From contig JAHDHK010000004.1 in the NCBI GenBank assembly GCA_020631335.1, positions 1-32,801 on the forward strand: a stretch of 32,801 nt of DNA. The letters are read 5' to 3'. Positions 15,601-24,575 of the stretch are shown one piece after another; position 1 is the first letter of the stretch; each line of letters starts with the position of its first letter. This DNA is from Chromatiales bacterium (GTDB taxonomy: Bacteria > Pseudomonadota > Gammaproteobacteria > Granulosicoccales > Granulosicoccaceae). Made by a program: the position numbers and the translations under genes. The notes under the pieces are model-generated. The model saw only the letters and a list, made by a program, of their open reading frames with translations, searched no databases and was not told where the DNA came from.

Positions 15601-15624
15601 CAACGCCGGGTATCCCCGGCGTTG
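15601..15624 (-). terminator. Hairpin after gap (terminator or attenuator)
   Basis: A perfect 10-pair stem, CAACGCCGGG (15601-15610) with CCCGGCGTTG (15615-15624), loop TATC, lies 25 bases after the gap stop codon. On the minus strand it is followed by TCGTTTTGAA, a weak U-tract. It probably ends part of the gap transcripts and protects their 3' end, while some read on into pgk. Confidence 0.7.
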
Positions 15625-15649
15625 AATTTTGCTATTACAAAGTTGCGCG

Positions 15650-16651
15650 CTAGGCGTTCATTAGCGCCACAGTGGTATCGAGCATACGATTGGAGAATCC
15701 CCACTCGTTGTCGTACCACGAGCATACCTTCACCAGACTACCGCCGGAGACCCGGGTCATGCCCGCATCAAAGTTAGAGGTGGTGCTGGTGTGGTTGAAA
15801 TCTATCGATACCAGTGGCGCATCTGAGTAGGCCAGAATTTTGCCATCAGCCGCCGACTTCATGATGTCGTTGATTTCTTCAACAGTGGTATCGCGAGCCG
15901 CCTGAAAAGTCAGATCAACAATAGACACATTGATGGTCGGTACACGAACCGCAAAACCATCCAGCTTGCCGTTCAGCTCGGGAAGCACCAGACCCACCGC
16001 CGCCGCTGCACCGGTATTGGTAGGTATCATCGACATCGTAGCCGAACGCGCTCGACGCAGATCACTGTGATAAACATCGGTCAGCACCTGATCATTTGTG
16101 TAGGCATGAATGGTGGTCATCAATCCGCTGACAACACCGATCTTGTCGTGCAGAGGCTTGACCATCGGCGCCAGACAGTTGGTGGTGCAGCTGGCGTTCG
16201 AGATCACCTGATCAGTAGACTTAAGCACCCCTTCGTTTACCCCGTAGACAATCGTGGCATCCACGTCCTTGCCACCCGGTGCAGAGATCACCACCTTTTT
16301 TGCACCACCGGCAATATGGGCACCCGCTTTTTCTTTGCTGGTGAATAAGCCGGTGCACTCAAGTACGACATCCACACCCAGCTCACCCCACGGCAGCTTG
16401 GCTGGATCGCGCTCGGCAAACACCCGGATGCGATCGCCGTTAACAATAATATCGTCGCCGTCAACAGAGACTTCGCCCGGGAAACGACCGTGAGCGGTAT
16501 CGTATTGAGTCAGGTGGGCGTTGGTGGCCGGATCGCCCAGGTCATTGATCGCCACCACATCGAACTCATTGTTTCGACCCGATTCAAACAGTGCACGAAG
16601 CACATTTCTGCCAATGCGCCCGTAGCCATTGATCGCCAGTTTTATAGCCAT
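15650..16651 (-). CDS. gap: Type I glyceraldehyde-3-phosphate dehydrogenase
   Basis: A 333-residue NAD-type GAPDH. Visible are the Rossmann start [15 protein letters not shown], the ND of VVAINDLGD, the strongly conserved CTGLF, the catalytic [12 protein letters not shown] with its nucleophilic Cys, the His-containing THAY region ([10 protein letters not shown]), [13 protein letters not shown] and the C-terminal [13 protein letters not shown]. Start ATG at 16651 has GGAG eight bases upstream. The Asp after ND is not at the usual NADP-switch position, so NAD preference is assumed. It lies 77 bases after tkt. The assignment as gap and not epd (erythrose-4-phosphate dehydrogenase) rests on the overall resemblance to GapA-type sequences. 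Confidence 0.97.
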   Translation of the reverse strand: MAIKLAINGYGRIGRNVLRALFESGRNNEFDVVAINDLGDPATNAHLTQYDTAHGRFPGEVSVDGDDIIVNGDRIRVFAERDPAKLPWGELGVDVVLECTGLFTSKEKAGAHIAGGAKKVVISAPGGKDVDATIVYGVNEGVLKSTDQVISNASCTTNCLAPMVKPLHDKIGVVSGLMTTIHAYTNDQVLTDVYHSDLRRARSATMSMIPTNTGAAAAVGLVLPELNGKLDGFAVRVPTINVSIVDLTFQAARDTTVEEINDIMKSAADGKILAYSDAPLVSIDFNHTSTTSNFDAGMTRVSGGSLVKVCSWYDNEWGFSNRMLDTTVALMNA

Positions 16652-16727
16652 GATTGATCTCCAAAGAAAGAGTGCAAGAGTTTGTTTTAATGCCCGTTGC
16701 CTGGCGCACTGCCCTAGTGCCGACCGA

Positions 16728-18716
16728 CTACAGGAGTGACTTCACCTGATTGACCACATTTATAGTGTTAAAACCGAAATGTTCAAATACTTCACCTGCC
16801 GGCCCGGATTCCCCAAACGTGTCCAGACAGACCATTGCACTGTTCGATCCGGCATACTTATACCAGCCTCCGGATACGCCTGCTTCAATGACAACCCTGG
16901 CACTGATGGTGGCCGGTAGAACAGACAATCGGTAGCTTTCCGGCTGACGATCGAAAACATTGGTCGATGGCATCGAAACCACCCTGGTGCTAATACCCTC
17001 AGCGGCCAGTTGAGTGTGCGCTTCAATCGCAAGCCCCACTTCAGAGCCGGTAGCAATAAGAATGGCCTGAGGGTTATCTGCATCGCGCAGCACGTACCCG
17101 CCTTTTTCTATGTCCGCTATCTGCTGTTCGGTGCGTTGCTGATGAGGCAGACCCTGGCGACTGAAAAGCAGGGAGGACGGGCCGTCTTTACGTACCAGCG
17201 CCATCTTCCAGCTTACCGCCGATTCGACCGCATCACACGCACGCCAGACATCCATATTCGGCATCAGCCGCAAGGTGGCCGCCTGCTCCACCGGCTGGTG
17301 CGTCGGCCCGTCTTCACCGAGCCCGATCGAATCATGCGTGAACACATGGATTGCCGGTATTTTCATCAACGCCGCCATGCGCAATGCATTTCGGGCATAT
17401 TCAGAAAACATCAGAAAAGTAGCACCGTAGGTTTTGAACCCGCCGTGCAGCACCATACCGTTAATGATTGCCGCCATACCGAATTCGCGCACCCCGAAGT
17501 AGACATAATTGCCAGCCGGGTGCGTTTTTATATCTTTGCTGCCGGACCAGATCGTCAGATTAGATCCCGCCAGATCAGCAGATCCGCCAATCAGCTCAGG
17601 CAGATCCGGGCCAATAGCGTTCAACGCATTCTGCGAGGCCTTTCTCGAGGCAATCTTCTCAGCACTGGCATCGGTTGCCTTGATGTAATCGTCAACCGAC
17701 TGCAAAAAGTCTGCGGGCAGCTCACCCGCCATGCGTCGGAGAAATTCCGCGTGCTCCTGCGGATACTGTTCGCCGTAGGCCTGCAGTTGCTGTTCCCAGG
17801 CCTGTTGTTTATCGGTGCCCGTCTCACGTGCATCCCAACCGGCATAGACTTCCTGAGGCACTTCAAACGGCGGGTGTGCCCAGCCGAGTTTTTCGCGCAC
17901 CAGTGTTATTTCATCATCCCCCAGTGGCGCACCATGTGACGACTCTTTTCCACCTTTGTTCGGCGAACCATAACCGATAGTGGTTTTACACATGATCAGA
18001 CTGGGTTTTTCTGATTGCGCGCGCGCCTGAGCAATCGCCGCAGAGACAGCTTCGCGGTTGTGGCCGTCTATGTCTCGAATGACCTGCCAGCCATAGGCCT
18101 CAAACCGGGCTGCCGTGTCGTCGGTAAACCAGCCCTCGACTTCTCCATCGATGGAAATGCCATTGTCATCGTATATACCGATCAGCTTGCCCAGCCCGAG
18201 GGTGCCGGCCAGCGAACACACTTCATGAGAAATGCCTTCCATCAAACAACCATCCCCCATAAACACATAGGTATGGTGGTCAACCAGTGACATATCCGGC
18301 TTGTTGAATTGTGCGGCCAGCGTGCGCTCGGCGATAGCCATTCCCACAGCGTTAGCCAGACCCTGTCCGAGCGGTCCGGTGGTGGTTTCAACGCCGGGCG
18401 CATAACCATATTCCGGGTGACCCGGCGTTTTAGAATGGAGCTGCCGAAAATTCTTCAGCTCTTCTATTGGAAGGTCATAGCCACTGAGATGCAGCAGAGA
18501 ATAAAGCAGCATTGACCCGTGACCGTTTGACAGCACAAACCGGTCACGATCGGCCCAGAGTGGATCCGATGGATTATGTTTCAGGTAATCGTTCCACAGC
18601 ACCTCGGCGATATCGGCCATACCCATCGGTGCCCCGGGGTGTCCGGAGTTTGCCTGCTGAACGGCATCCATACTCAGCGCGCGAATCGCATTTGCCAGCG
18701 TTCGATGATCAGACAT
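16728..18716 (-). CDS. tkt: Transketolase
   Basis: A 662-residue thiamine diphosphate enzyme, normal length, moving two-carbon units between sugar phosphates in the pentose phosphate or Calvin cycle. Motifs are [29 protein letters not shown], the diphosphate-binding [15 protein letters not shown] with the downstream [10 protein letters not shown], the pyrimidine-binding [27 protein letters not shown], and ATGSEVGLA in the C-terminal domain. The first gene of the glycolytic cluster, divergent from rpoD. No ribulose-1,5-bisphosphate carboxylase or phosphoribulokinase gene is in the window, so a Calvin cycle role cannot be claimed. Confidence 0.98.
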   Translation of the reverse strand: MSDHRTLANAIRALSMDAVQQANSGHPGAPMGMADIAEVLWNDYLKHNPSDPLWADRDRFVLSNGHGSMLLYSLLHLSGYDLPIEELKNFRQLHSKTPGHPEYGYAPGVETTTGPLGQGLANAVGMAIAERTLAAQFNKPDMSLVDHHTYVFMGDGCLMEGISHEVCSLAGTLGLGKLIGIYDDNGISIDGEVEGWFTDDTAARFEAYGWQVIRDIDGHNREAVSAAIAQARAQSEKPSLIMCKTTIGYGSPNKGGKESSHGAPLGDDEITLVREKLGWAHPPFEVPQEVYAGWDARETGTDKQQAWEQQLQAYGEQYPQEHAEFLRRMAGELPADFLQSVDDYIKATDASAEKIASRKASQNALNAIGPDLPELIGGSADLAGSNLTIWSGSKDIKTHPAGNYVYFGVREFGMAAIINGMVLHGGFKTYGATFLMFSEYARNALRMAALMKIPAIHVFTHDSIGLGEDGPTHQPVEQAATLRLMPNMDVWRACDAVESAVSWKMALVRKDGPSSLLFSRQGLPHQQRTEQQIADIEKGGYVLRDADNPQAILIATGSEVGLAIEAHTQLAAEGISTRVVSMPSTNVFDRQPESYRLSVLPATISARVVIEAGVSGGWYKYAGSNSAMVCLDTFGESGPAGEVFEHFGFNTINVVNQVKSLL

Positions 18717-19123
18717 GTCGGGTGTCGGTTCCTGTAGCGGTGTGAGTTGTGCCAGGCTGTGCGTGTGAAGTCAGCATGCGGCACAAAATTACGTGATTCG
18801 GCGGAAAGCTATGCGCGCAGGTAACCACCCGATTATGGCGCACAACACTTCGCTTGTTGAGTTAAGCAGACAATTTTAGCATTTGTGACATAGCCTCGAA
18901 ACTGCATCTGCCCGTGTCAACTGTCAGTCACACTGATAAAAAGCCGATAACACTCTGAATAAATGCAAAAAACTTGAATAATTTCAAATTCCCCCTACCT
19001 TCTCCGGACCGCCGCATCCATCAACAACGCCATAGACATGACATGTCTAATTCGCTAAACTGGTGGTTTGGCTTTCAATAAGGTGTCACATTCGTGAATG
19101 CTAGATCCGCGCGAAAAACATCA
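18717..19123. other. Divergent tkt/rpoD regulatory region
   Basis: About 400 non-coding bases. Towards rpoD there is a candidate sigma-70 promoter within a palindrome (given separately). Towards tkt, the minus strand shows a -10-like TAAAAT (18878 to 18873) with a poor -35, and a perfect TTGACA (18920 to 18915) at an unsuitable distance. The stretch 18950-19010 is A/T rich and may be an UP element or DNA-bending region. I see no coding frame in the rest. Confidence 0.4.
19033..19061 (+). promoter_or_regulatory. Candidate rpoD promoter with palindromic operator over the -35
   Basis: A -35-like TAGACA (19033-19038, five of six) is 17 bases from a -10-like TAAACT (19056-19061, four of six). The -35 lies in a perfect 17-base palindrome, TAGACATG-A-CATGTCTA (19033-19049). 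A dimeric factor bound there would occlude the -35. Transcription would begin near 19068. Confidence 0.5.
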
Positions 19124-20941
19124 ATGGACCAGAACCAACAGTCTCGTCTGAAGGAACTGATTGCCAAAGGCAAAGAGCAGGGTTACCTGACCTATGCCGA
19201 AGTGAACGATCACTTGCCCGAAGGCATTGTCGATCCGGATCAGGTCGAAGAGATCATCGCAATGATCAACGACCTCGGCGTCAATGTATTCGAGGCTGCC
19301 CCCGACTCCGACACACTCATCCTCAACGACTCCAGCGCCGCCCCCGATGAAGACGCCGCTGACGAAGCTGCTGCTGCACTGGCCAGCGTTGACGGTGAAT
19401 TCGGTCGCACCACGGACCCTGTTCGCATGTACATGCGTGAGATGGGCACCGTCGAACTGCTGACCCGCGAGGGCGAAATTGAAATCGCCAAACGTATCGA
19501 GGAAGGCCTCGGCCAAATGCAGGCCGCCCTGTCAGCCTACCCGTCCACCGTTCAGAAAATCCTCGATCGCTATGCACGCGTAGCCAACGAAGAAGCCCGC
19601 ATGAGCGATCTGCTGGTGGGCTTTATCGACCCCAACGCGCCCGACGAAATCCCCACTCCGGCACAACAGCAGGCAAATAAAGAAGAATCCGATGACGACG
19701 ATGAAGAAGAAGTCGTCGACACCGGCCCCGATCCCGAAGAAGTCAGGCAACGCATGCTTGACCTGGAAAAAGCACATCGCAAAGCGATGACCGGCATCGG
19801 CAAAATAAAAGACGGCAGTTCGGCAAAACTGGTAGAGGCAACGACCAAAACCACCGAAATGATCATGGAGCTGAAAATGTCTCCGAATTTCGTCGATGAA
19901 CTGACCCGTGATCTTCGCGAACGCGTTAACCGCATTCGTGAGCAGGAAAAATCTATTCGCGATATCTGCGTGCGCTACAGCAACATGCCACGCAAAGTGT
20001 TCATCGAAACATTCCCGGGCAATGAAGTCAGCCCGGACTGGCTGAAACAGCATTTAGACAGTGGCAAACCCTATGTTGAAAAACTGATCAGCTATCAGGA
20101 AGACATTGAACGCCACCAGAGACGACTGGCCAAAATAGAAGAAGAAACCTCGATCACGGTCGGCCAGATCAAAGAAATCAGCCGTCGTATGTCGATTGGT
20201 GAAGCAAAAGCACGGCGCGCCAAAAAAGAAATGGTTGAGGCGAACCTGCGCCTGGTTATTTCGATCGCTAAAAAATACACCAACCGCGGACTGCAGTTCC
20301 TCGATCTCATTCAGGAAGGCAACATCGGCCTGATGAAAGCGGTAGACAAGTTCGAGTATCGACGCGGCTACAAGTTTTCAACCTATGCCACCTGGTGGAT
20401 TCGCCAGGCGATCACCCGTTCTATTGCCGATCAGGCACGCACGATTCGAATTCCGGTGCACATGATCGAAACCATCAACAAGCTCAACCGCATATCACGG
20501 CAGATGCTGCAGTCGATGGGCCGCGAGGCAACTCCGGAAGAACTGGCTGAAAAGATGGAAATGCCGGAAGATAAAATCCGCAAGGTGCTGAAGATCGCCA
20601 AAGAACCCATCAGCATGGAAACCCCTATTGGCGACGACGAAGACTCACATCTCGGCGACTTCATCGAAGATCAGAACATCCTGTCTCCCATTGAGTCAGC
20701 CACCTCCGGCGGACTCGGTGAAACGACTCATGAAGTGCTGGCCAGCCTGACGCCGCGAGAAGCCAAAGTACTTCGCATGCGCTTCGGTATCGATATGAAT
20801 ACTGACCACACACTCGAAGAGGTGGGCAAGCAGTTCGATGTCACCAGAGAGCGCATCCGGCAGATAGAAGCCAAAGCGCTGCGAAAGTTGCGACACCCGA
20901 CCCGTTCGGAGCAACTTCGTAGTTTTCTGGACGGCGAATAG
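19124..20941 (+). CDS. rpoD: RNA polymerase primary sigma factor RpoD (sigma-70)
   Basis: A 605-residue housekeeping sigma factor. Region 1.1 is at about 1-80 ([17 protein letters not shown]), region 1.2 has [21 protein letters not shown], then the acidic non-conserved insert typical of proteobacteria (ESDDDDEEE near residue 190), region 2 with [20 protein letters not shown] and [20 protein letters not shown], region 3, and region 4.2 with [21 protein letters not shown] chose ATG 19124 because the sequence [13 protein letters not shown] lines up with the start of other RpoD proteins (E. coli MEQNPQSQLK). A GTG at 19094 would add ten residues and has AAGG upstream, so it cannot be ruled out. 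tRNA-Ile(CAU) follows, as in other gammaproteobacteria. Confidence 0.97.
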   Translation: MDQNQQSRLKELIAKGKEQGYLTYAEVNDHLPEGIVDPDQVEEIIAMINDLGVNVFEAAPDSDTLILNDSSAAPDEDAADEAAAALASVDGEFGRTTDPVRMYMREMGTVELLTREGEIEIAKRIEEGLGQMQAALSAYPSTVQKILDRYARVANEEARMSDLLVGFIDPNAPDEIPTPAQQQANKEESDDDDEEEVVDTGPDPEEVRQRMLDLEKAHRKAMTGIGKIKDGSSAKLVEATTKTTEMIMELKMSPNFVDELTRDLRERVNRIREQEKSIRDICVRYSNMPRKVFIETFPGNEVSPDWLKQHLDSGKPYVEKLISYQEDIERHQRRLAKIEEETSITVGQIKEISRRMSIGEAKARRAKKEMVEANLRLVISIAKKYTNRGLQFLDLIQEGNIGLMKAVDKFEYRRGYKFSTYATWWIRQAITRSIADQARTIRIPVHMIETINKLNRISRQMLQSMGREATPEELAEKMEMPEDKIRKVLKIAKEPISMETPIGDDEDSHLGDFIEDQNILSPIESATSGGLGETTHEVLASLTPREAKVLRMRFGIDMNTDHTLEEVGKQFDVTRERIRQIEAKALRKLRHPTRSEQLRSFLDGE

Positions 20942-20945
20942 CGAA

Positions 20946-20974
20946 TATACTTAGCAGCGTAAGCGCTAGGTATA
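20946..20974 (+). other. Hairpin between rpoD and tRNA-Ile
   Basis: TATACTTAGC (20946-20955) pairs with GCTAGGTATA (20965-20974) over ten positions, one of them a G-U pair in RNA; the loop is 9 bases. No T-run follows. It begins five bases after the rpoD stop codon and ends 11 bases before the tRNA, so it may be a processing site of a joint transcript or protect the rpoD mRNA end. Confidence 0.5.
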
Positions 20975-20985
20975 GCAAAAGTCAG

Positions 20986-21062
20986 GGGCCTGTAGCTCAG
21001 TTGGTTAGAGCAGTGGACTCATAATCCATTGGTCGTAGGTTCAAATCCTACCGGGCCCACCA
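20986..21062 (+). tRNA. ileX: tRNA-Ile (anticodon CAU, lysidine-modified)
   Basis: A 77-base cloverleaf with encoded CCA. The acceptor arm GGGCCTG (20986-20992) pairs with CGGGCCC (21052-21058) with one U-G pair, D stem GCTC/GAGC, anticodon stem GTGGA/TCCAT, loop CTCATAA with CAT at 21020-21022, and T arm GTAGG-TTCAAAT-CCTAC. A CAU anticodon may be Met or Ile2. I call Ile2 because the acceptor and body resemble Ile2 tRNAs (GGSCCYT type) and because the gene after rpoD in E. coli is the Ile2 gene ileX. TilS would change C34 to lysidine so that it reads AUA. Confidence 0.88.
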
Positions 21063-21434
21063 TTTTACCTCTCACATGCCTACCCTCCTCACGGTAGCCA
21101 GCGCGCTACTGAAACGGCATAGCGCTCGTAAAGATGGCTTTGCACAGCAGTTTAAGGCCGCTACACACCACCTGCTTTTGCCGATGCCCGGGGTGCGCTT
21201 TTACCAACGTTCATTTGTGACACCCATGCGGCACTGCGTGAGCAACACATTGAACTCCTGAGCACATCTCAAAGATATCGCTTTATAGACTCGAGCCGGC
21301 AGGTTAAATTTTAAACCACCACCGCAGGCCTGCTCGTCATCCAGTCACCGCTGGACGGTAAGCCTCAACCGCACAAACCTTTGCATCCCGGGCAGTTTGT
21401 GATCAATCAGCTTCAATATCAGACTGACATAACC
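21063..21434. other. 372-base region between tRNA-Ile and the ElyC-like gene
   Basis: Nothing recognisable. An open frame at 21076-21261 would encode 61 residues, but it has no ribosome binding site and no family resemblance. No terminator with a T-run was seen after the tRNA, and no duplicate of the tRNA 3' end that would mark an integration site. Confidence 0.4.
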
Positions 21435-22205
21435 ATGTTCGATGGCTTCGTTTTAAAAAAACTGATTTCAATGTTTGTCCAGGTGATCCCCGGTGTGCCA
21501 ATACTGCTACTGATCTCACTGTTGTTACGGCGCTGGTTACCGAAACTCAGCTATGAATTAAGTTTGTTCCTGACGATACTGCTGATCGGATTGTCCCTGC
21601 CATCCGTTAGCAACCACTTTGTCGCCAAACTCGAAAACAGCTACCCGCCCCTGGCAGAAACACCATCGGATACAGCGGCAGTACTGGTTCTGGGATACGG
21701 TCACAACGAGGCGCCGGACAGACCACCGAACTCTATACTCACAGCTGGTGCACTGTCGAGATTAATGGAGGGAATACGATTATGGCAGAGCAAACCGGAC
21801 ACGTTGCTCATCGTCAGCGGCGCAGGACTCTACGGCTCAGTCAGCCATGCTCAAGCCATGAAAAATATGGCACTGACACTGGGCGTACCCGACAATAAAA
21901 TAACCACTTTTCATCACACCAGAGACACTGCAGAAGAAATTTTGGCGGCAGTCCAACTGGTACAGCAAAGCGACCATGCCAGTGATACCGCAAGACTGGT
22001 GGTCGTCAGCTCCGCCACCCACCTGCCCCGTGCCGCTACCATGCTCAACAGGCACAGTATTGCTTTTTCTATGGCACCCACTGATTACCTCGCCGGTTAT
22101 GCACCGTGGTACCGCGCCGACAGCAACTATGTAACCAACTTCGACCGGGCTCTGCACGAATGGGTCGGCATGCTATGGTTCCATCTCAAACATGCCTTTC
22201 AGTAA
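21435..22205 (+). CDS. elyC: ElyC/YdcF-type DUF218 envelope protein
   Basis: A 256-residue membrane protein. Two N-terminal hydrophobic segments (about 12-33 and 38-58) precede a periplasmic DUF218 domain with VLVLGYGHN, the motif SRLMEGIRLWQ, LLIVSGAGLYG, DTAEEILAAVQLV, and the diagnostic VVSSATHLPRAATML. Layout and motifs (including LENSYPPL after the second helix) match E. coli ElyC, which acts in peptidoglycan synthesis and lipid carrier recycling; the biochemical activity of the domain is not settled. The ATG at 21435 is chosen because the hydrophobic region follows directly, as in ElyC; a TTG at 21381 is the alternative. No strong ribosome binding site. Confidence 0.8.
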   Translation: MFDGFVLKKLISMFVQVIPGVPILLLISLLLRRWLPKLSYELSLFLTILLIGLSLPSVSNHFVAKLENSYPPLAETPSDTAAVLVLGYGHNEAPDRPPNSILTAGALSRLMEGIRLWQSKPDTLLIVSGAGLYGSVSHAQAMKNMALTLGVPDNKITTFHHTRDTAEEILAAVQLVQQSDHASDTARLVVVSSATHLPRAATMLNRHSIAFSMAPTDYLAGYAPWYRADSNYVTNFDRALHEWVGMLWFHLKHAFQ

Positions 22206-22454
22206 GCCCACGCTCAATGCACTGATTCCAGCGAAATCACGACCGCCGCTAACGCCTCCTTGCGGCATACGCAACACTTATTCTCAGACCATTACACGAA
22301 TTGCCGTGTCGCCGGCACTTGTAACTCAGCAATACAGTAACTACGTTTGCCTGTGCTCCGGAAGTTTTGCGCTTTCGACAGTATTCAGTCGATCAGAACC
22401 ATAATTATCTCTTTTTCAATATACTGTTAAATTACTTATCTCAGGAGAACTGCA
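22206..22454. other. Gap before the rhodanese gene
   Basis: A 249-base stretch without a credible gene. A -10-like TATACT lies at 22420-22425 without a good -35; it is placed correctly for the rhodanese gene (start 22455). An open frame at 22192-22404 overlaps the ElyC-like gene, lacks family resemblance and was left out. Confidence 0.35.
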
Positions 22455-22826
22455 ATGAAAACTGCCAAAGATTATCTGGATGAAGCCAACCAGTCTGTGA
22501 CTAAACTGGCTGCAAAAGAAGCCATTGAACAACATGGTAAAGGCGGTATCTTCATAGATGTCAGAGACTCATCGGCAATTGCAGAATCCGGCACCATTGC
22601 CGGTGCACTGCGGATTCCCCGGGGTTTTATTGAGTTTGCCGCCGATGACAACACCCCTTTTCATAATGAGGCACTGAAGAAAGAAGCCGATATCTACCTC
22701 GTTTGTGCAGCCGGCGGAATGGCGGCACTGGCCGGAAAAACACTTAAAGATATGGGATATGAATCAGTGACAAATGTCGGCGGATTCTCCGACTGGAAAG
22801 ACGCTGGCGGCCCGACCGAAAGCTGA
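22455..22826 (+). CDS. Single-domain rhodanese-like protein
   Basis: A 123-residue cytoplasmic rhodanese. The motif FIDVRDSSAIAESGTIAGA (33-51) is the usual DVR...G.I.GA start, and the active-site loop begins at Cys84 (VCAAGGMAALAGKTL), ending in GYESVTNVGGFSDWKDAG. Cys84 fits a sulfur-carrying persulfide; the loop CAAGGMA lacks the CRKGxT/S pattern of classic thiosulfate sulfurtransferases, so the natural donor is unknown. The SD AGGAGA lies eight bases upstream of the ATG. It converges on the MFS gene, sharing a hairpin. Confidence 0.9.
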   Translation: MKTAKDYLDEANQSVTKLAAKEAIEQHGKGGIFIDVRDSSAIAESGTIAGALRIPRGFIEFAADDNTPFHNEALKKEADIYLVCAAGGMAALAGKTLKDMGYESVTNVGGFSDWKDAGGPTES

Positions 22827-22840
22827 AACCAGGCAACATT

Positions 22841-22868
22841 AGCGCAGTAAATACACTTTTACTGCGCT
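22841..22868. terminator. Shared hairpin between rhodanese and MFS genes
   Basis: A perfect 11-pair stem, AGCGCAGTAAA (22841-22851) with TTTACTGCGCT (22858-22868), six-base loop. It follows the rhodanese stop codon by 14 bases, with TGTTTCG downstream. The TAA stop of the convergent MFS gene (22861-22859) lies in the stem. A symmetric stem would serve both convergent genes, though T-runs are poor. Confidence 0.65.
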
Positions 22869-24442
22869 GTTTCGCTGCCTTGGGTAAGAGGACCATCCTG
22901 CACACGCTTCTGCGACAGAGCCAGTGCACTACACGCTGCCAGCATTGCAAATAAACTGGCAACAAGCATCACTTCGATAAACGCCGAATCCAGCGCATCG
23001 ATTACAGTACGACTGGCCGGTTCCCGCAAGTGTGCAGGCAGCGCGCCCAGATCAATTTGTGTAATCGACCTGGCCGCATCGTCTATCACCTCGCGTATTT
23101 TATGCATACTACCTTCATCAGCCACATTGGCGACCAGACTACCGGACAGATGTTGCTGGTAACGCAGTGCGAGCGCCGCACCGAAAATCGCCACCGATAT
23201 CAGATTGCCTATTCTCGACACCGCATGATTGATACCCGAGGCCAGGCCGCTGTCCTGTGTTTGCACACTGTTCAACACCCCCGTGGTCAGCGGGGTAACC
23301 ATTAACCCGGCTGATATACCCAGCAAGGTCATCGCAAATGCACCGGCCCAGGGGGTGCGCAGCCACACCACCAGCCCGGAAAGCGCCGTGGCAAATGCGA
23401 TCCCGACCGCACCGTAAATCATTGGTGTACGATACCCTGCCCTGTCTGCCCATGCCCCTACTGGCGTCGCCATCAGACTAATACAAACACCCAGAGGCAG
23501 CATGTTCACAGCCGCCTGTGATGCGCTTAATCCAAGTGACGTAATCATGATATACGGCACTAGAAATAGCATCGCAGCAAATGAAGCGAATATCGTAATA
23601 CAGTACAAATTAAGTAAAACAAACTCACGGTTAGCCAGTAAACGGGCCGGCAGGATCGGCTGCGCAATGCGTCGCTCCCAGTGAAAAAAACCAACCAGTA
23701 ACAGCGCGCCGATGATCCACCCCGGCCACACCTGCAATGCGTGTAACGGGTAGAGCGATACATTAATCGTTGCGAAAACAAAAGCACCCAGACCCGACAC
23801 CAGTAACACAGACCCCGGCCAGTCCAGCGGCACGTCTTTGCGTTGATTACCCCTGGGCACCGCATAGATTGTCAGTAACAGCGCCAGCACACCCAGTGGC
23901 AGGTTGACCCAGAAAGCATAGGCCCAGCCTCCATTATCCACCAGAAAGCCACCGAGCACCGGACCCGCTGCTGCCGACGCAGATGCCGACATAGACCAGA
24001 TACCCACAGCTTTGCCACGCTGTTGTGGTGGATACAGCCGGGCAATAATCGACAATGACTGCGGCAGCATCAGTGCCGCACCAATGCCCTGCAACAATCT
24101 GGCAGCCACCAGCCAGGGACCACTCGAGGCTGCTGCACAAGCCGCAGACGCTAGCGTAAAGCCTGCTATGCCAATAATAAAAAGCCTGCGCGGCCCGTAG
24201 CGATCACCCAGAGCCCCGCTGATCACCATCAGCGCGCACAGTGCCAACAGGTAGCTGTTCGCTATCCATTGCAGCGATGCAAAACTGGTATCCAGATCAC
24301 GTTGAATATCGGGTAAGGCGATGTGCACGACCGTACTATCGATAAACCCCATACTCGACGCGATAATCGTCGCAGCCAGCGCCAGTCCGCGCTGTAATTT
24401 TCCCGGCGGTGCTAGCCGGGCCTGCGAATCCGTTACCGTCAT
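22859..24442 (-). CDS. DHA2-family (EmrB/QacA) MFS transporter
   Basis: A 527-residue protein with about 14 hydrophobic segments, the usual DHA2 drug:proton antiporter layout. Motifs are the helix-1 motif (SMGFIDSTVVHIALPDIQRDL), the helix 2-3 loop GALGDRYGPRRLF, LLQGIGAALMLPQSLSIIARL, and the antiporter motif C-like stretch AAGPVLGGFLVDNGGW. It probably exports a hydrophobic compound from the cytoplasm; the substrate cannot be told. No TetR/MarR regulator or membrane-fusion partner (EmrA) lies next to it, so it may function alone. A GTG/ATG choice was not needed: ATG at 24442 is well placed before the first helix. Confidence 0.93.
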   Translation of the reverse strand: MTVTDSQARLAPPGKLQRGLALAATIIASSMGFIDSTVVHIALPDIQRDLDTSFASLQWIANSYLLALCALMVISGALGDRYGPRRLFIIGIAGFTLASAACAAASSGPWLVAARLLQGIGAALMLPQSLSIIARLYPPQQRGKAVGIWSMSASASAAAGPVLGGFLVDNGGWAYAFWVNLPLGVLALLLTIYAVPRGNQRKDVPLDWPGSVLLVSGLGAFVFATINVSLYPLHALQVWPGWIIGALLLVGFFHWERRIAQPILPARLLANREFVLLNLYCITIFASFAAMLFLVPYIMITSLGLSASQAAVNMLPLGVCISLMATPVGAWADRAGYRTPMIYGAVGIAFATALSGLVVWLRTPWAGAFAMTLLGISAGLMVTPLTTGVLNSVQTQDSGLASGINHAVSRIGNLISVAIFGAALALRYQQHLSGSLVANVADEGSMHKIREVIDDAARSITQIDLGALPAHLREPASRTVIDALDSAFIEVMLVASLFAMLAACSALALSQKRVQDGPLTQGSETAQ

Positions 24443-24575
24443 TGATTACAGCCACAGGACAACAGATTTACTTTTTTGAAGGCAGATTTCATTATCGTCC
24501 AAAGCCAGACGATCACGCCTGCACTGAGGTTAAGTACCGACGCAGTTTATGCCGCCCGGCAAATGTCAGTAGTAC

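Noticed and set aside
19532-20053. Long minus-strand frame (173 codons) inside rpoD
   Set aside because: It mirrors the codon pattern of rpoD, has no ribosome binding site and no family resemblance; the same applies to other antisense frames in rpoD, tkt and purK.
21076-21261. 61-codon frame after tRNA-Ile
   Set aside because: No ribosome binding site, no recognisable family, composition like non-coding DNA.
21063-21434. Possible integration site next to the tRNA
   Set aside because: No duplicate of the tRNA 3' end and no integrase gene in the window.
22192-22404. 70-codon frame after the ElyC-like gene
   Set aside because: It starts inside the preceding gene, has no ribosome binding site and no protein family features.
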